In this document: in pieces, positions 27,954 through 37,010 of the stretch | How the letters are laid out: each line of letters opens with the position of its first letter | Numbering within the stretch: position 1 is the first letter of the stretch | Translations under genes and position numbers: made by a program | Source: Amycolatopsis jiangsuensis | Lineage (GTDB): Bacteria; Actinomycetota; Actinomycetes; Mycobacteriales; Pseudonocardiaceae | Reading direction: 5' to 3' | Assembly (NCBI RefSeq): GCF_014204865.1 | Contig: NZ_JACHMG010000001.1 | Span: 2,936,001-3,000,000, forward strand | DNA length: 64,000 bases | The notes under the pieces: generated by a model | Told to the model about the DNA's origin: nothing | Database searches by the model: none | The model's input: the letters and a program-made list of their open reading frames with translations, nothing else

Positions 27954-28913
27954 TCAGCGGGCGAACGCGGCGCGGTAGGCGCTCGGCGTCGTTGCTCGCA
28001 GGCGGGTGAACTGGTGTCGGAGCGCCGCCGATGACGAGTAGCCGCACGCCGTCGCGATGTCCTCGATGGACAGCAGGCCCTGTTCCAGCAGGTCCTGGGC
28101 ACGGTCGAGGCGGCGTTCGGTGAGCCAGCGGTGCGGCGTGGTACCGGTGGCGGCGGCGAACCGGCGCAGGAACGTGCGCTCCCCCAGCCCGCTGCGGCGC
28201 GCGAGCTCGGCGACGGTGAACGGCCGGTCGAGCCGCCGTTCGACCCATTCCAGGGCCTCGGCGACCACGGCGTCGTCCGGGGCCGCGGTGGCCGGGACCG
28301 GGGCCTGCACGAACTGCGCCTGCCCGCCGGCGCGGTGGGGTGCCGCGACCATCCGCCGGGCCAGTGCGGTGGCCGCGGCGACCCCGCGCGTCCGCCGGAC
28401 CAGGTGCAGGCACAGGTCCACGGCGGCGACCGTGCCGGCGCTGGTGAACACGCCGCCGTCCTCCGCGTAGAGCGCCTGCGGATCCACCCCGGCGGCCGGG
28501 AACTGACGGCGGAATTCCGCTTCGTAAGCCCAGTGCACGGTGCAGCGCCGGCCGTCGAGCAGGCCCGCGTGCCCGAGGGAGAACACTCCCGCGCAGAACC
28601 CCGCGACCCAGGCGCCGCGCTCGGCGGCTACGCGCAGCGCGGCCAGTACCGGCTCCGGCGGCGGGGCTGTGCGAGGTGCGCAGGTGGGCACGATCAGCAG
28701 CTCGGCCGACGCGGCGAAGTCCAGGTCGCGCACACCGTTCAGCCCGAATCCGGACCAGCTGGCCACGTCGGCGCCACCGGGCGAGCAGACCCCGAAGTCC
28801 CAGCCCGGCATGTCGTCCGCACTGCGGTCGGTGCCGAACACCTCGCACGCGACCCCCAGTTCGAACGGCGAGACCCGGTCCGCCAGCAGCACCGCGACCC
28901 GTCGTACGTCCAT
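27954..28913 (-). CDS. GlxA-type AraC family transcriptional regulator
   Basis: A 319-aa regulator. The N-terminal ~190 residues form a DJ-1/PfpI-like domain with a cysteine in VAGFCAGVFSLGHAGLL; the C-terminal ~100 residues are two AraC helix-turn-helix units (FTVAELARRSGLGERTFLRRF; SIEDIATACGYSSSAALRHQF). An ATG four codons earlier (28925) is an alternative start. It is divergent from the EamA transporter gene with 83 bp between and probably controls it. Confidence 0.9.
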   Translation of the reverse strand: MDVRRVAVLLADRVSPFELGVACEVFGTDRSADDMPGWDFGVCSPGGADVASWSGFGLNGVRDLDFAASAELLIVPTCAPRTAPPPEPVLAALRVAAERGAWVAGFCAGVFSLGHAGLLDGRRCTVHWAYEAEFRRQFPAAGVDPQALYAEDGGVFTSAGTVAAVDLCLHLVRRTRGVAAATALARRMVAAPHRAGGQAQFVQAPVPATAAPDDAVVAEALEWVERRLDRPFTVAELARRSGLGERTFLRRFAAATGTTPHRWLTERRLDRAQDLLEQGLLSIEDIATACGYSSSAALRHQFTRLRATTPSAYRAAFAR

Positions 28914-28996
28914 GACCGACAGCATGTCACAAGTTTTGCGACCGCTGTCATCTCTGACACTGGTCGGCTCGGGCCGCGGAGCCGAGCCTGGAACGC

Positions 28997-29920
28997 ATGA
29001 CGAATTCCGAATCCCGCCCGCTCCTGCAGTGGTCCGCCGCGATGGCGCTGTCCGGCACGATCGGTGCCGTCGTCCTCGCCAGCGGTGCCGCCGCCCCAGC
29101 GGTCGCTTTCGCACGTTGCCTCGTCGGCGGTCTCCTGCTCGTGGTGTGGTGCCTCGCGCGCGGCTGGTTTCGCGGGTGGCGGCCGCCGCGACGCGACATC
29201 GTGACGGCTGTGCTGGGCGGGCTGCTGCTCGTGGGCAACTGGGTGCTGCTGTTCGCGTCGTACGCGCTGTCGTCGATCTCGGTGAGCACAGTCGTTTACC
29301 ACACCCAGCCGTTGATTCTGGTCGGTCTGGCAGCGGTGTTCCTCGGTGAGAAGGTGTCTCGTTCCCATCTCGCCCGCGCAGGCGTGGCCTTCGCTGGTGT
29401 GGTGGTGATCGCGCTGTCCGCGCACGCCGACGACGGGCAACCAGTGCGCTTTGCGGGCATCGCACTCGCCCTGGCGGCGGCCGTGCTCTACGCGGGAGCT
29501 TCGATGGTCGCGAAGCAGCTGAAGCACATGCGGCCGCACTTGCTGGCCGCGGTGCAACTGGTGACCGGCACGGTCGTGCTGGCGCCGGCCTTGGCCTTCA
29601 CGCCGCTACCGCACTCCGTGCCGGGTCTACTGTGGCTCGTCCTGCTCGGCGCGGTGCACACCGCGGTGCTGTACGTGCTGATGTACGCGAGCATCGGCAA
29701 GCTGCCGACCACGACGGTCGCGCTGCTGTCCTACCTGTACCCGGTGGTCGCGGTGATCGTGGACGTGCTCGCCTTCGGCCATCGCCTGAGCTGGCTCGAA
29801 GCGCTGGGCATGCTCGCGGTGCTCGCCGCCGCGCTGGCTCCGCGGCGCGGCGGCGCACCGGCCGCGGTCAGTCGTGTTCCGGGGCGGTGTGGTACTCGAA
29901 CACCAAGCCGCCGATCGTGA
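28997..29920 (+). CDS. EamA/DMT family transporter
   Basis: A 307-aa inner membrane protein with ten hydrophobic helices in two EamA repeats (about residues 10–145 and 155–285), ending in an Arg-rich tail. The family exports small metabolites such as amino acids or drugs; the substrate is unknown. Its last 53 bp overlap the 3' end of ctaF on the other strand. It is divergent from a GlxA/AraC regulator. Confidence 0.9.
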   Translation: MTNSESRPLLQWSAAMALSGTIGAVVLASGAAAPAVAFARCLVGGLLLVVWCLARGWFRGWRPPRRDIVTAVLGGLLLVGNWVLLFASYALSSISVSTVVYHTQPLILVGLAAVFLGEKVSRSHLARAGVAFAGVVVIALSAHADDGQPVRFAGIALALAAAVLYAGASMVAKQLKHMRPHLLAAVQLVTGTVVLAPALAFTPLPHSVPGLLWLVLLGAVHTAVLYVLMYASIGKLPTTTVALLSYLYPVVAVIVDVLAFGHRLSWLEALGMLAVLAAALAPRRGGAPAAVSRVPGRCGTRTPSRRS

Positions 29921-30290
29921 TCAGCAGCGCCACGACCGCCATCACGAGCAGCCAGATGTGGAAGAACGCCAGCGCCAGGCCGGCGAGCGCGGCCGAGGCG
30001 GCGAGCCCGATCGGCCAGTAGCTGCCGGGACTGAAGAAGCCCAGCTCCCCCGCGCCGTCGCTGACCTCGGCGTCCTCGCGGTCCTCCGGACGCGGTTCGA
30101 TCCGGCGGGACACGAACTGCAGGTAGCTGCCCGCGAGGAACGCGAGGCCACCGGTCAGCAGGAGCGCGACGATGCCGACCGGCTCGGCCTTCTGGTCGGT
30201 CGCGAAGAGGGCGGTCATCACCCAGTAGATGGCGGACATGACGACGGCGAACGCCGCCACCAGGTAGAAAATCCGGGCTTCGACCTTCAT
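29868..30290 (-). CDS. ctaF: cytochrome c oxidase subunit 4 (actinobacterial)
   Basis: A 140-aa protein with four hydrophobic helices: MKVEARIFYLVAAFAVVMSAIYW, IVALLLTGGLAFLAGSYL, and two near the C-terminus around FFHIWLLVMAVVALLITIGG. It matches the small subunit IV found in actinobacterial aa3 oxidase. It lies 46 bp after ctaC. The 3' end overlaps the converging EamA gene. Confidence 0.95.
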   Translation of the reverse strand: MKVEARIFYLVAAFAVVMSAIYWVMTALFATDQKAEPVGIVALLLTGGLAFLAGSYLQFVSRRIEPRPEDREDAEVSDGAGELGFFSPGSYWPIGLAASAALAGLALAFFHIWLLVMAVVALLITIGGLVFEYHTAPEHD

Positions 30291-30336
30291 GGCCTTTTCC
30301 CCTACTCCTCTGGTTCGCCGGAACGGCCGGGTGGAC

Positions 30337-31284
30337 TCAGTTGGACGCGGTACGTGCGGTGCGGTCGGTGTTGAACGGCTTGGTGGTCACCGCGTACGGG
30401 CTGCACAGCTCGCCGCAGTTCATCTCCGACAACGCCTCGGACGCCGTGTTCGGCACCCCGGTCTTCGGGTTGTTCTGGGTACGCAGCTTCAGGTACTGGT
30501 CGTACTTGTCCGGGGACAGCGCCCGCACCTCGAAGTTCATCACCGAATGGTAGGTACCGCACAGCTCCGCGCACCGGCCGACGAAGGAACCCTCGCGGTC
30601 GATGGAGTTCTGGAAGGAGTTGTCCTGGTTGTTCTTCTCCGGGTCCGGCATCACGTCGCGCTTGAAGTGGAACTCCGGGACCCAGAACGAGTGGATCACG
30701 TCGGTGGACCGCAGCCGGTACTCGATGGTGCGGTTCGTCGGCAGCACGAGCAGCGGGATCTCGCCGGAGGACCCGACGGTGCTCACCTGGCTGCCGTCCG
30801 GGCGCTTGGCGTTCGCGTCGTCGTACTTGAACTCCCAGTTCCACTGGAAGGCCACCACGTCGACGGTGACGTCCGGGTCCGGCTTCTTGTCCAGCACCTG
30901 GTTCTCGGTCGTCGCGGTGAAGAAGAACAGCACGCAGACCATGATCGTCGGGACGACGACGGTGAAGATCTCCAGCGGGATGTTGTACTGGAACTGACGG
31001 GGCAGGTCCTGCGGACCCTCGGCCGTCGCGTTCTTCTTCTTGCGGTGGAAGGTGGCGGTCCAGAAGATCAGGCCCCACACGATGACACCGACGACCAGGG
31101 CGGCGATGACCGTCCACGTCCAGAGGTTCCGCATCTGGTCGGCCTGCGGGGTCACCCCGACCGGCCAGCCGAAGCGGAGGACCTCGTCCCCGGAGCAGCC
31201 CGTCGCGGCGAGCGCGACGAACGCGACCAGCACGGTGATCCGCCCTGCCCGCTTGACCACCGGGGTGCGCTCTGGCTTTCCCAC
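30337..31284 (-). CDS. ctaC: cytochrome c oxidase subunit II
   Basis: A 315-aa CuA-bearing subunit. An N-terminal lipoprotein-like signal (RITVLVAFVALAATGC) is followed by two membrane segments near 50–70 and 100–120. The CuA motif is GRCAELCGTYHSVMNF (about residue 240), with the distal His in DVIHSFWVPEF. GTG 31284 was chosen because AGGGCAGG precedes it and it gives a normal signal peptide; GTG codons up to 31335 remain possible. It receives electrons from QcrC and passes them to subunit I, which is not in the window. Confidence 0.95.
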   Translation of the reverse strand: MGKPERTPVVKRAGRITVLVAFVALAATGCSGDEVLRFGWPVGVTPQADQMRNLWTWTVIAALVVGVIVWGLIFWTATFHRKKKNATAEGPQDLPRQFQYNIPLEIFTVVVPTIMVCVLFFFTATTENQVLDKKPDPDVTVDVVAFQWNWEFKYDDANAKRPDGSQVSTVGSSGEIPLLVLPTNRTIEYRLRSTDVIHSFWVPEFHFKRDVMPDPEKNNQDNSFQNSIDREGSFVGRCAELCGTYHSVMNFEVRALSPDKYDQYLKLRTQNNPKTGVPNTASEALSEMNCGELCSPYAVTTKPFNTDRTARTASN

Positions 31285-31493
31285 TGCGCCCTGCCCTTTC
31301 ACCCAACCGGCCCCGGTCACCGGAGCCGCCTCCACCTTCTTCGTGACACGCGGAGCCTAGCCGAGTTGGCGCCTCCCGCTGACCAAGGGGGGACCAGTTG
31401 CGCCACGCGTCACCCACTGCCGGGGTACCCACTGCGCGGGCGGCATACTGGGCGCTTCCCCGGACCGGCCCGACCTGAGGTGTGTGAGTACGC

Positions 31494-33428
31494 GTGTGCG
31501 GCCTGCTTGGACTGATCTGCGCGACCGAAAGCGACGCGGCGAAGGCCCGTTCCGCCGTCGGCGTGGCCATGCACTGCCAGCGGCACCGCGGGCCCGACGA
31601 GCAGGACACCTGGGCCGACGCGGAGGTCGTCTACGGCTTCAACCGGCTCGCGTTCATCGACGTCGACCACGCGCACCAGCCGCTGGTGTGGGGCCCGCCG
31701 GAGGCGCCGGGCCGGTACACGCTCAACTTCAACGGCGAGATCTACAACTACCGCGAGCTGCGCGACGAGCTGGCGGAGAAGTTCGGTGCGAAGTTCGCCA
31801 CCGAGGGGGACGGCGAAGCGATCGTCGCGGCTTACCACTACCTCGGCGCGGCGGCGGTGGAGAAGCTGCGCGGCATGTTCGCCTTCCTGATCTGGGATTC
31901 GGCGGAAAAGGTCGTTTTCGGGGCACGGGATCCGTTCGGGATCAAACCGCTTTTCTACTCCGAAGGCCCGCGCGGAGTGGCTTTCTCCAGTGAGAAGAAG
32001 TCGCTGCTCGAGCTGTCGGACACGCTCGGCGTGGCGCAGGAGCTGGACCGCACGGCACTGCAGCACTACCTGGTCCTGCAGTACGTGCCGGAGCCGGAGT
32101 CGCTGCACACGGCGATCCGCCGCGTCGAGTCGGGCACCTGGTTCCGCGTCACGCCGGGCGGGCAGCCCGAGTTCAGCCGCTACTTCCACCCGCAGTTCAC
32201 CGCGAAACCGGTGCGCGGCGAGGCCGAGGCCGAGCAGCTGTACGAGCGCATCGCCGACGTGCTGCGGGATTCCGTCGGCAAGCACATGATCTCGGACCCG
32301 GACGTCACGGTCGGCGCGTTCCTGTCCGGCGGCATCGACTCCACGGCCACCGCGACCCTGGCCAAGGAGCACAACCCGAACCTGATCGCGTTCACCACCG
32401 GGTTCGAGCGCGAGGGGTACTCCGAGGTCGACGTCGCCGCCGAATCGGCCGCGGCGATCGGCGTGCGGCACGTCGTCCGCACGGTGTCCGCGGACGAGAT
32501 GATGGAGGCGCTGCCGCTGATCGTCTGGTACCTCGACGATCCGGTCGCCGACCCGGCGCTGGTTCCGCTGTGGTTCATCGCGCGCGAGGCCCGCAAGCAC
32601 GTGAAAGCCGTGCTGTCCGGCGAAGGCGCGGACGAGCTGTTCGGCGGGTACACCGTCTACAACGAGCCGATTTCGCTGGCACCGTTCGAAAAGGTGCCCG
32701 GAAGTGTGCGCAAGCTCATCGGGAAGGTGTCCACCAAGATCCCGGAAGGCACCCGCGGCAAGGACCTGCTGCGCCGTGGTGCGCTGTCGCTGGAGGACCG
32801 TTACTACGGCAACGCGCGCAACTTCCGCGACGAGCAGCTGCGCGCGGTGCTGCGCACCTACCAGGACGGCGTGGGGTTCAAGGACGTCACCGCCCCGTGG
32901 TACGACGTGTCGCGCGGCTGGGACCCGGTGGCCCGGATGCAGCACGTGGACCTCTACACCTGGCTGCGCGGCGACATCCTGGTGAAGGCGGACAAGGTCA
33001 CCATGGCCAACTCGCTGGAGCTGCGCGTGCCGTTCCTGGACGCAGAGGTGTTCAAGGTTGCCGCTTCGATTCCCCTGGACCAGAAGCTCGCGCACGGCAC
33101 CACGAAGTACGCGCTGCGCCAGGCTCTGGCGAAGATCATCCCGGCACACGTGCTCAACCGCCGCAAGCTGGGCTTCCCGGTGCCGATCCGGCTGTGGCTG
33201 CGCGGCGAGATGTACGACTGGGCGCGCGGCATCATCACCGACTCGAAGACCGACGAGCTGCTGGACAAGGCCGCGGTGCTGCGACTGCTGGAGGAGCACA
33301 AGGCCGGCCAGCTCGACCGCAGCCGCCAGATCTGGGCGCTGCTGGTGTTCATGCTGTGGCACGGGATCTTCGTCGAGCACCGGATCAAACCGGACATCCC
33401 GCAGCCGGTGTACCCGGTCAAGCTCTGA
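31494..33428 (+). CDS. asnB: asparagine synthase, glutamine-hydrolysing
   Basis: A 644-aa two-domain enzyme. The N-terminal glutaminase uses Cys2 (MCGLLGLI) exposed after removal of Met, with RHRGPDEQDTW and NFNGEIYNYRELRDEL. The synthetase domain has the PP-loop LSGGIDSTATATL near residue 278 and SGEGADELFGGY near 380. It converts Asp to Asn with ATP and Gln. GTG start. It is divergent from ctaC, and a perfect hairpin separates it from the adenosine kinase gene. Rv2201 is the matching gene. Confidence 0.95.
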   Translation: MCGLLGLICATESDAAKARSAVGVAMHCQRHRGPDEQDTWADAEVVYGFNRLAFIDVDHAHQPLVWGPPEAPGRYTLNFNGEIYNYRELRDELAEKFGAKFATEGDGEAIVAAYHYLGAAAVEKLRGMFAFLIWDSAEKVVFGARDPFGIKPLFYSEGPRGVAFSSEKKSLLELSDTLGVAQELDRTALQHYLVLQYVPEPESLHTAIRRVESGTWFRVTPGGQPEFSRYFHPQFTAKPVRGEAEAEQLYERIADVLRDSVGKHMISDPDVTVGAFLSGGIDSTATATLAKEHNPNLIAFTTGFEREGYSEVDVAAESAAAIGVRHVVRTVSADEMMEALPLIVWYLDDPVADPALVPLWFIAREARKHVKAVLSGEGADELFGGYTVYNEPISLAPFEKVPGSVRKLIGKVSTKIPEGTRGKDLLRRGALSLEDRYYGNARNFRDEQLRAVLRTYQDGVGFKDVTAPWYDVSRGWDPVARMQHVDLYTWLRGDILVKADKVTMANSLELRVPFLDAEVFKVAASIPLDQKLAHGTTKYALRQALAKIIPAHVLNRRKLGFPVPIRLWLRGEMYDWARGIITDSKTDELLDKAAVLRLLEEHKAGQLDRSRQIWALLVFMLWHGIFVEHRIKPDIPQPVYPVKL

Positions 33429-33432
33429 CGCC

Positions 33433-33466
33433 TCGTGGGTGGGAACCCCGGTTCCCACCCACGAGA
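33433..33466. terminator. bidirectional hairpin between asnB and the adenosine kinase gene
   Basis: CTCGTGGGTGGGAAC and GTTCCCACCCACGAG are perfect 15-bp arms with a four-base loop. It lies 5 bp after asnB and 9 bp before the converging stop codon. Confidence 0.93.
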
Positions 33467-33474
33467 GGAGTGCG

Positions 33475-34464
33475 TCAGGCGGGGAGGACGGGGGCGATCT
33501 CGTCGGCCGTCTCCGGTCCGAAGGCCTCGCGCAGCCGCTGCAGCGCTTCCGTGCGGTCGAAGGACCATTCCTGCGTGCCGACGGTCTCCAGGACGAGCAC
33601 CGCGATCAGCGCACCGAGCTGGGCGCCCCTTTCGAGGCTCAGGCCGCCGTCGAGAGCGGTGAGGAACCCGGCGCGGAAGCCGTCGCCGACGCCGGTCGGG
33701 TCGACCTTGCCGTGCTCGGGGACCGCGCCGATCTGCAGGGCGAGCCCGTCCCGGCCGACGATCTCCACGCCCTTCTCACCGAGCGTGGTGATCCGCATGC
33801 CGACGCGCTCCAGCACGTCCGCCTCGGTCCAGCCGGACTTCTGCAGCAGCAGTTCCCATTCGTAGTCGTTGCTGAACAGGTACTTCGCGCCCTCGACGAA
33901 GGCGCGGACCTGCGCGCCGTCCATCCGGGCGAGCTGCTGGGACGGATCGACGGCGAAGGGGTACCCGCGCTGCCGGCACTCCTGCGCGTGCCGGACCATG
34001 CCGTCGGGGTCGTCCGGGCCGATCAGCACCAGGCCCAGCTCGCCAACGCGGTCGGCGATGGGCTTCAGCTCGATGTTGCGGGATTCGGCCATCGCACCGG
34101 CGTAGAAGGTGGCGATCTGGCACAGGTCCTCGTCGGTGGTGCAGACGAACCGCGCGGTCTGCGCGACCTCGGACACGAGCACCCCGCCGGTGTCCACGCC
34201 GTGCCGCTGCAGCCAGGAGTCGTAGTCGGCCCAGTCCGGCCCCACCGCGCCGACCAGGACCGGCTCCACCCCGAGCACGCCGAGCCCGAACGCGATGTTG
34301 GCGCCGATCCCGCCCCGGCGGACCACCAGGTCGTCGGCGAGGAAGCTCAGCGAGACCCGGTGCAGCTGCTCGGCCACGAGCTGCTCGGCGAACCTCCCGG
34401 GAAAGTGCATCAGGTGGTCCGTCGCGATGCTGCCGGACACGGCGATCCTGGGCTTGTCTGCCAC
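33475..34464 (-). CDS. adoK: PfkB-family carbohydrate/adenosine kinase
   Basis: A 329-aa PfkB/ribokinase-type kinase. RRGGIGANIAFGLGVLG near residue 50 is the first PfkB signature and DPTGVGDGFRAGF near 255 is the second, with the catalytic Asp in GVGDGF. The match in position is Rv2202c, described as an adenosine kinase, so adenosine salvage is the best guess; sugar substrates are possible. GTG start with GAGGAGA five bases upstream. Confidence 0.88.
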   Translation of the reverse strand: MADKPRIAVSGSIATDHLMHFPGRFAEQLVAEQLHRVSLSFLADDLVVRRGGIGANIAFGLGVLGVEPVLVGAVGPDWADYDSWLQRHGVDTGGVLVSEVAQTARFVCTTDEDLCQIATFYAGAMAESRNIELKPIADRVGELGLVLIGPDDPDGMVRHAQECRQRGYPFAVDPSQQLARMDGAQVRAFVEGAKYLFSNDYEWELLLQKSGWTEADVLERVGMRITTLGEKGVEIVGRDGLALQIGAVPEHGKVDPTGVGDGFRAGFLTALDGGLSLERGAQLGALIAVLVLETVGTQEWSFDRTEALQRLREAFGPETADEIAPVLPA

Positions 34465-34597
34465 CGGTTCTCCTCAGAAGCTGTCGGGTACCCGCCTCGG
34501 CGCGGGCATGCCCCTTCCGGGTAGTTCCCGCGCACGAGCCGACACTACCGGCTGGTACCGCTGTCGCCCTCGAACGCGGCTCAATAGCGTACGAGGG

Positions 34598-34786
34598 GTG
34601 GACCTCACGCCTGAACCGGAAAGTCTCGACGAGCTGATCGCCGACTGCGCCCACCTCCCGTCCGCGCTGCACGCGCCCCGGACGGCCGCCGTGGCGGGCC
34701 GGCTGCCCACCCCGCGCAGCCCGCGGCCGTGGACGGTCGACGACGCCTGCCACGCCCAGGTCGCCGACCTGGATGCCTACGTCTGA
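34598..34786 (+). CDS. small hypothetical protein
   Basis: A possible 62-aa protein starting at GTG with GAGGGG close by. It is acidic at the N-terminus (DLTPEPESLDELIADCAHL) and has no recognised motif. Codon usage is GC3-rich. It may be a remnant of a longer gene; confidence is low. Confidence 0.35.
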   Translation: MDLTPEPESLDELIADCAHLPSALHAPRTAAVAGRLPTPRSPRPWTVDDACHAQVADLDAYV

Positions 34787-34970
34787 TCCACGGTCGATCA
34801 GCGCTGCTGGTCGACCAGGCGCCCTACGGGTGACCAGCAACGGACCCACGGCCGGTCTGCGACACATCCCTGGCAGCTCCGGGCGTGCCGAAAGCCTGGT
34901 CCAGCCAGGCGCCGCACTGCTGGTCACCCCGCCGGCCGCACTCCGGGTCGTACCCCGGTCACCGCGTGGA
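34787..34970. other. intergenic stretch without recognisable features
   Basis: Between the small hypothetical gene and the terminator. Short palindromic pieces such as CTGGTCGACCAG occur, but nothing I can assign to a gene or RNA. Confidence 0.4.
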
Positions 34971-35021
34971 ACGAACGAAGGCCGCCTGCCGGGAAGTTCC
35001 CGGCAGGCGGCCTTCGTTCGT
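34971..35021. terminator. perfect hairpin downstream of the Fe-S carrier gene
   Basis: ACGAACGAAGGCCGCCTGCC pairs exactly with the matching sequence ending at 35021; the loop is short. It lies 8 bp past the stop codon of the minus-strand A-type carrier gene. Confidence 0.93.
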
Positions 35022-35028
35022 GCTCAGC

Positions 35029-35418
35029 TCAGTGGAAGCTGTCGCCGCAGGCACACGAGCCGGTGGCGTTCGGGTTGTCGATCGTGAAGCCCTGCTTCTC
35101 GATCGTGTCCACGAAGTCGATCACGGCCTCGGACACGTAGGGCGCACTCATCCGGTCGACCGCCACACGCAGGCCGTCGAAGTCGCGGAACAGGTCGCCG
35201 TCGAGCGTGCGCTCGTCGAAGAACAGCTGGTAGCGCAGGCCCGCGCAGCCACCGGGCTGGACGGCGATGCGCAGGTGCATGTCGTCGCGGCCCTCCTGCT
35301 CGAGCAGCGCCTTCGCCTTGGCGGCCGCGTTGTCGGTCAAGGTCACGCCGTGGGTTTCCTCGGCGGTCTCGGCCTGCGCGCCGGTCTGCTCCACGCCGGT
35401 CTGCTCAGCGGTCGTCAT
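35029..35418 (-). CDS. erpA: A-type iron-sulfur cluster carrier (HesB/IscA/ErpA)
   Basis: A 129-aa protein. After a ~25-residue acidic tail, the A-type domain runs from VTLTDNAAAKAKALLEQ. The three conserved cysteines are in GGCAGLRY and SCACGDSF. It passes Fe-S clusters to target proteins, and nearby clients include BioB, LipA and the Rieske protein. ATG 35418 has AGGGAG five bases upstream. Rv2204c is the positional match. Confidence 0.93.
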   Translation of the reverse strand: MTTAEQTGVEQTGAQAETAEETHGVTLTDNAAAKAKALLEQEGRDDMHLRIAVQPGGCAGLRYQLFFDERTLDGDLFRDFDGLRVAVDRMSAPYVSEAVIDFVDTIEKQGFTIDNPNATGSCACGDSFH

Positions 35419-35562
35419 GGCACTCCCTCTAGGTCGAACTCGCTGCGGGTACTTCTCATCCACCACGTCCAACACGGGTGGCACCCGATCTGTTCCCACT
35501 CCATCGTCGCACATGCCACGACCTGGTGAACAACGTCGTGACGTCTGCAATACCCTGGTGCG

Positions 35563-36213
35563 GTGAGGTTCCTGCGCCGAAAGACCGATGATCCCGCCGC
35601 CGACGAGTCCGCGGCCGAGGCCGTCGGGGTCGAGTCCGCCCCCGCCGCCAAGGCGTACACGCCGGGCAAGGGCAAGGCCACGCCGACGCGGCGGGAGGCC
35701 GAGGGACGCAAGCGCGGACCGGTCGCGGCGCCGCCGACCACCATGCGCGAGGCGATGAAGCGCAACAAGGAACTGCGCAAGGCCAACCCGGTGACCAAGG
35801 AAGAACGCCGGGCGGCCGCGAAGCAGCGGCGCGAGCGGATGATGTCCGGCGAGGACAAGTACCTGCCCCCGCGCGACCGCGGCCCGGTCAAGGCCTACGT
35901 GCGCGACCTCGTGGACTCCCGGCGCAACATCCTGGGCCTGTTCATGCCGCTGGCCATCCTGGTGTTCGTGGCGCTGCTCATCCCGGCGCCCGCGGCGCAG
36001 CAGTACATCACCCTGATCTGCATGGCGATGCTGCTGGTCATGGCCATCGAGGGCACCGTCAACGGCCGCCGGATCGGCAAGCTGGCCCGCGAGCGCTTCC
36101 CGAAGGAAGTGACCCGCGGCGTGGGCTGGTACGCCTTCGTCCGCGCCAGCCAGATCCGCAAGCTGCGGGTCCCCAAACCCCGGCTGCGCGCAGGCGACCC
36201 GATCCCCGGCTGA
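35563..36213 (+). CDS. DUF3043 family membrane protein
   Basis: A 216-aa protein. Residues 1–115 are charged and rich in Lys, Arg and Ala (KRNKELRKANPVTKEERRAAAKQRRERMMSGEDKYLPPRDRGPVKAYVRD). Two membrane helices follow (about 125–145 and 148–165), then a basic C-terminus. This is the DUF3043 layout, seen at the same place in mycobacteria (Rv2206). Function unknown. GTG start, divergent from the Fe-S carrier gene. Confidence 0.88.
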   Translation: MRFLRRKTDDPAADESAAEAVGVESAPAAKAYTPGKGKATPTRREAEGRKRGPVAAPPTTMREAMKRNKELRKANPVTKEERRAAAKQRRERMMSGEDKYLPPRDRGPVKAYVRDLVDSRRNILGLFMPLAILVFVALLIPAPAAQQYITLICMAMLLVMAIEGTVNGRRIGKLARERFPKEVTRGVGWYAFVRASQIRKLRVPKPRLRAGDPIPG

Positions 36214-36240
36214 CCCGGGGTTCGCACGCTCCCCACCAGG

Positions 36241-36933
36241 TCAGCGGGTCAGCAGCCGTTCGGCCACCGCGAGGTCGTGCGGGTAGGTGATCTTCAGGTT
36301 CTCCGCGCCGCCGGGCACCCACTGCACCCGCAGGGTGGAGAACCGTTCCATACACGACGCCGTGTCGGTGCCGAGGAACGCTTCGGCCTCCGCCTGTTCG
36401 TACGCCGCGAGCAGCGGCCGCGCGCGGAAACCCTGGGGCGTCTGCACGCGGATCGCCCCGGGCAGCGGGCCCGCGACGGTGTCCGGTCCGGCCATCGAGA
36501 CCACGTCGTCGGCCGCCACGCCGGGCACCGCTCCCCCGTGCTCCCGCGTCTGTCGCAGGACCGAACCGATCAGCTCGGGCCGGACCAGTGGCCGGGCCGC
36601 GTCGTGCAGGAGCACCGCGTCCACGGTCCCGTCCTCGATCCGCGGGGCGAGATGGCGCAGGGCGTTGAGTTCCGAGGCCTGCCGGGTCGGGCCGCCGGGC
36701 ACGATCTCCACCGGCCCCGGACGCGCGGCCAGCACCTCACGGGCCAGTTCGGCGTCCTGCGGGCGGATCACCAGCACCAGCACGCCGATTTCGGGCACCT
36801 CACCGAACGCCGCGAGCGACCAGGCGACCACGCGCCGTCCCGCGACCGGCAGATAAGCCTTGTTGAGCGTAGCCCCCACCCGGGTTCCCGCACCACTGGC
36901 CAGCACGACCCCGGCCGCCGTCGTTTCCCGCAC
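36241..36933 (-). CDS. ispD: IspD-family cytidylyltransferase
   Basis: A 230-aa nucleotidyltransferase. The N-terminus [29 protein letters not shown] carries the CTP-binding glycine loop, Arg and Lys. [13 protein letters not shown] and [12 protein letters not shown] are also typical of 2-C-methyl-D-erythritol 4-phosphate cytidylyltransferase in the MEP isoprenoid pathway. The GTG start has only a weak site. ispF is not adjacent, so a second ispD elsewhere, or a role with another substrate, cannot be excluded. Divergent from cobT. Confidence 0.83.
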   Translation of the reverse strand: MRETTAAGVVLASGAGTRVGATLNKAYLPVAGRRVVAWSLAAFGEVPEIGVLVLVIRPQDAELAREVLAARPGPVEIVPGGPTRQASELNALRHLAPRIEDGTVDAVLLHDAARPLVRPELIGSVLRQTREHGGAVPGVAADDVVSMAGPDTVAGPLPGAIRVQTPQGFRARPLLAAYEQAEAEAFLGTDTASCMERFSTLRVQWVPGGAENLKITYPHDLAVAERLLTR

Positions 36934-37010
36934 GGCACCCGACCCTAACCACCCCGTCCGGGCGGGCGGTAGGTTGGGCGCGGGAAAACCCGCCGAGAGG
37001 AAGGCCTGGT

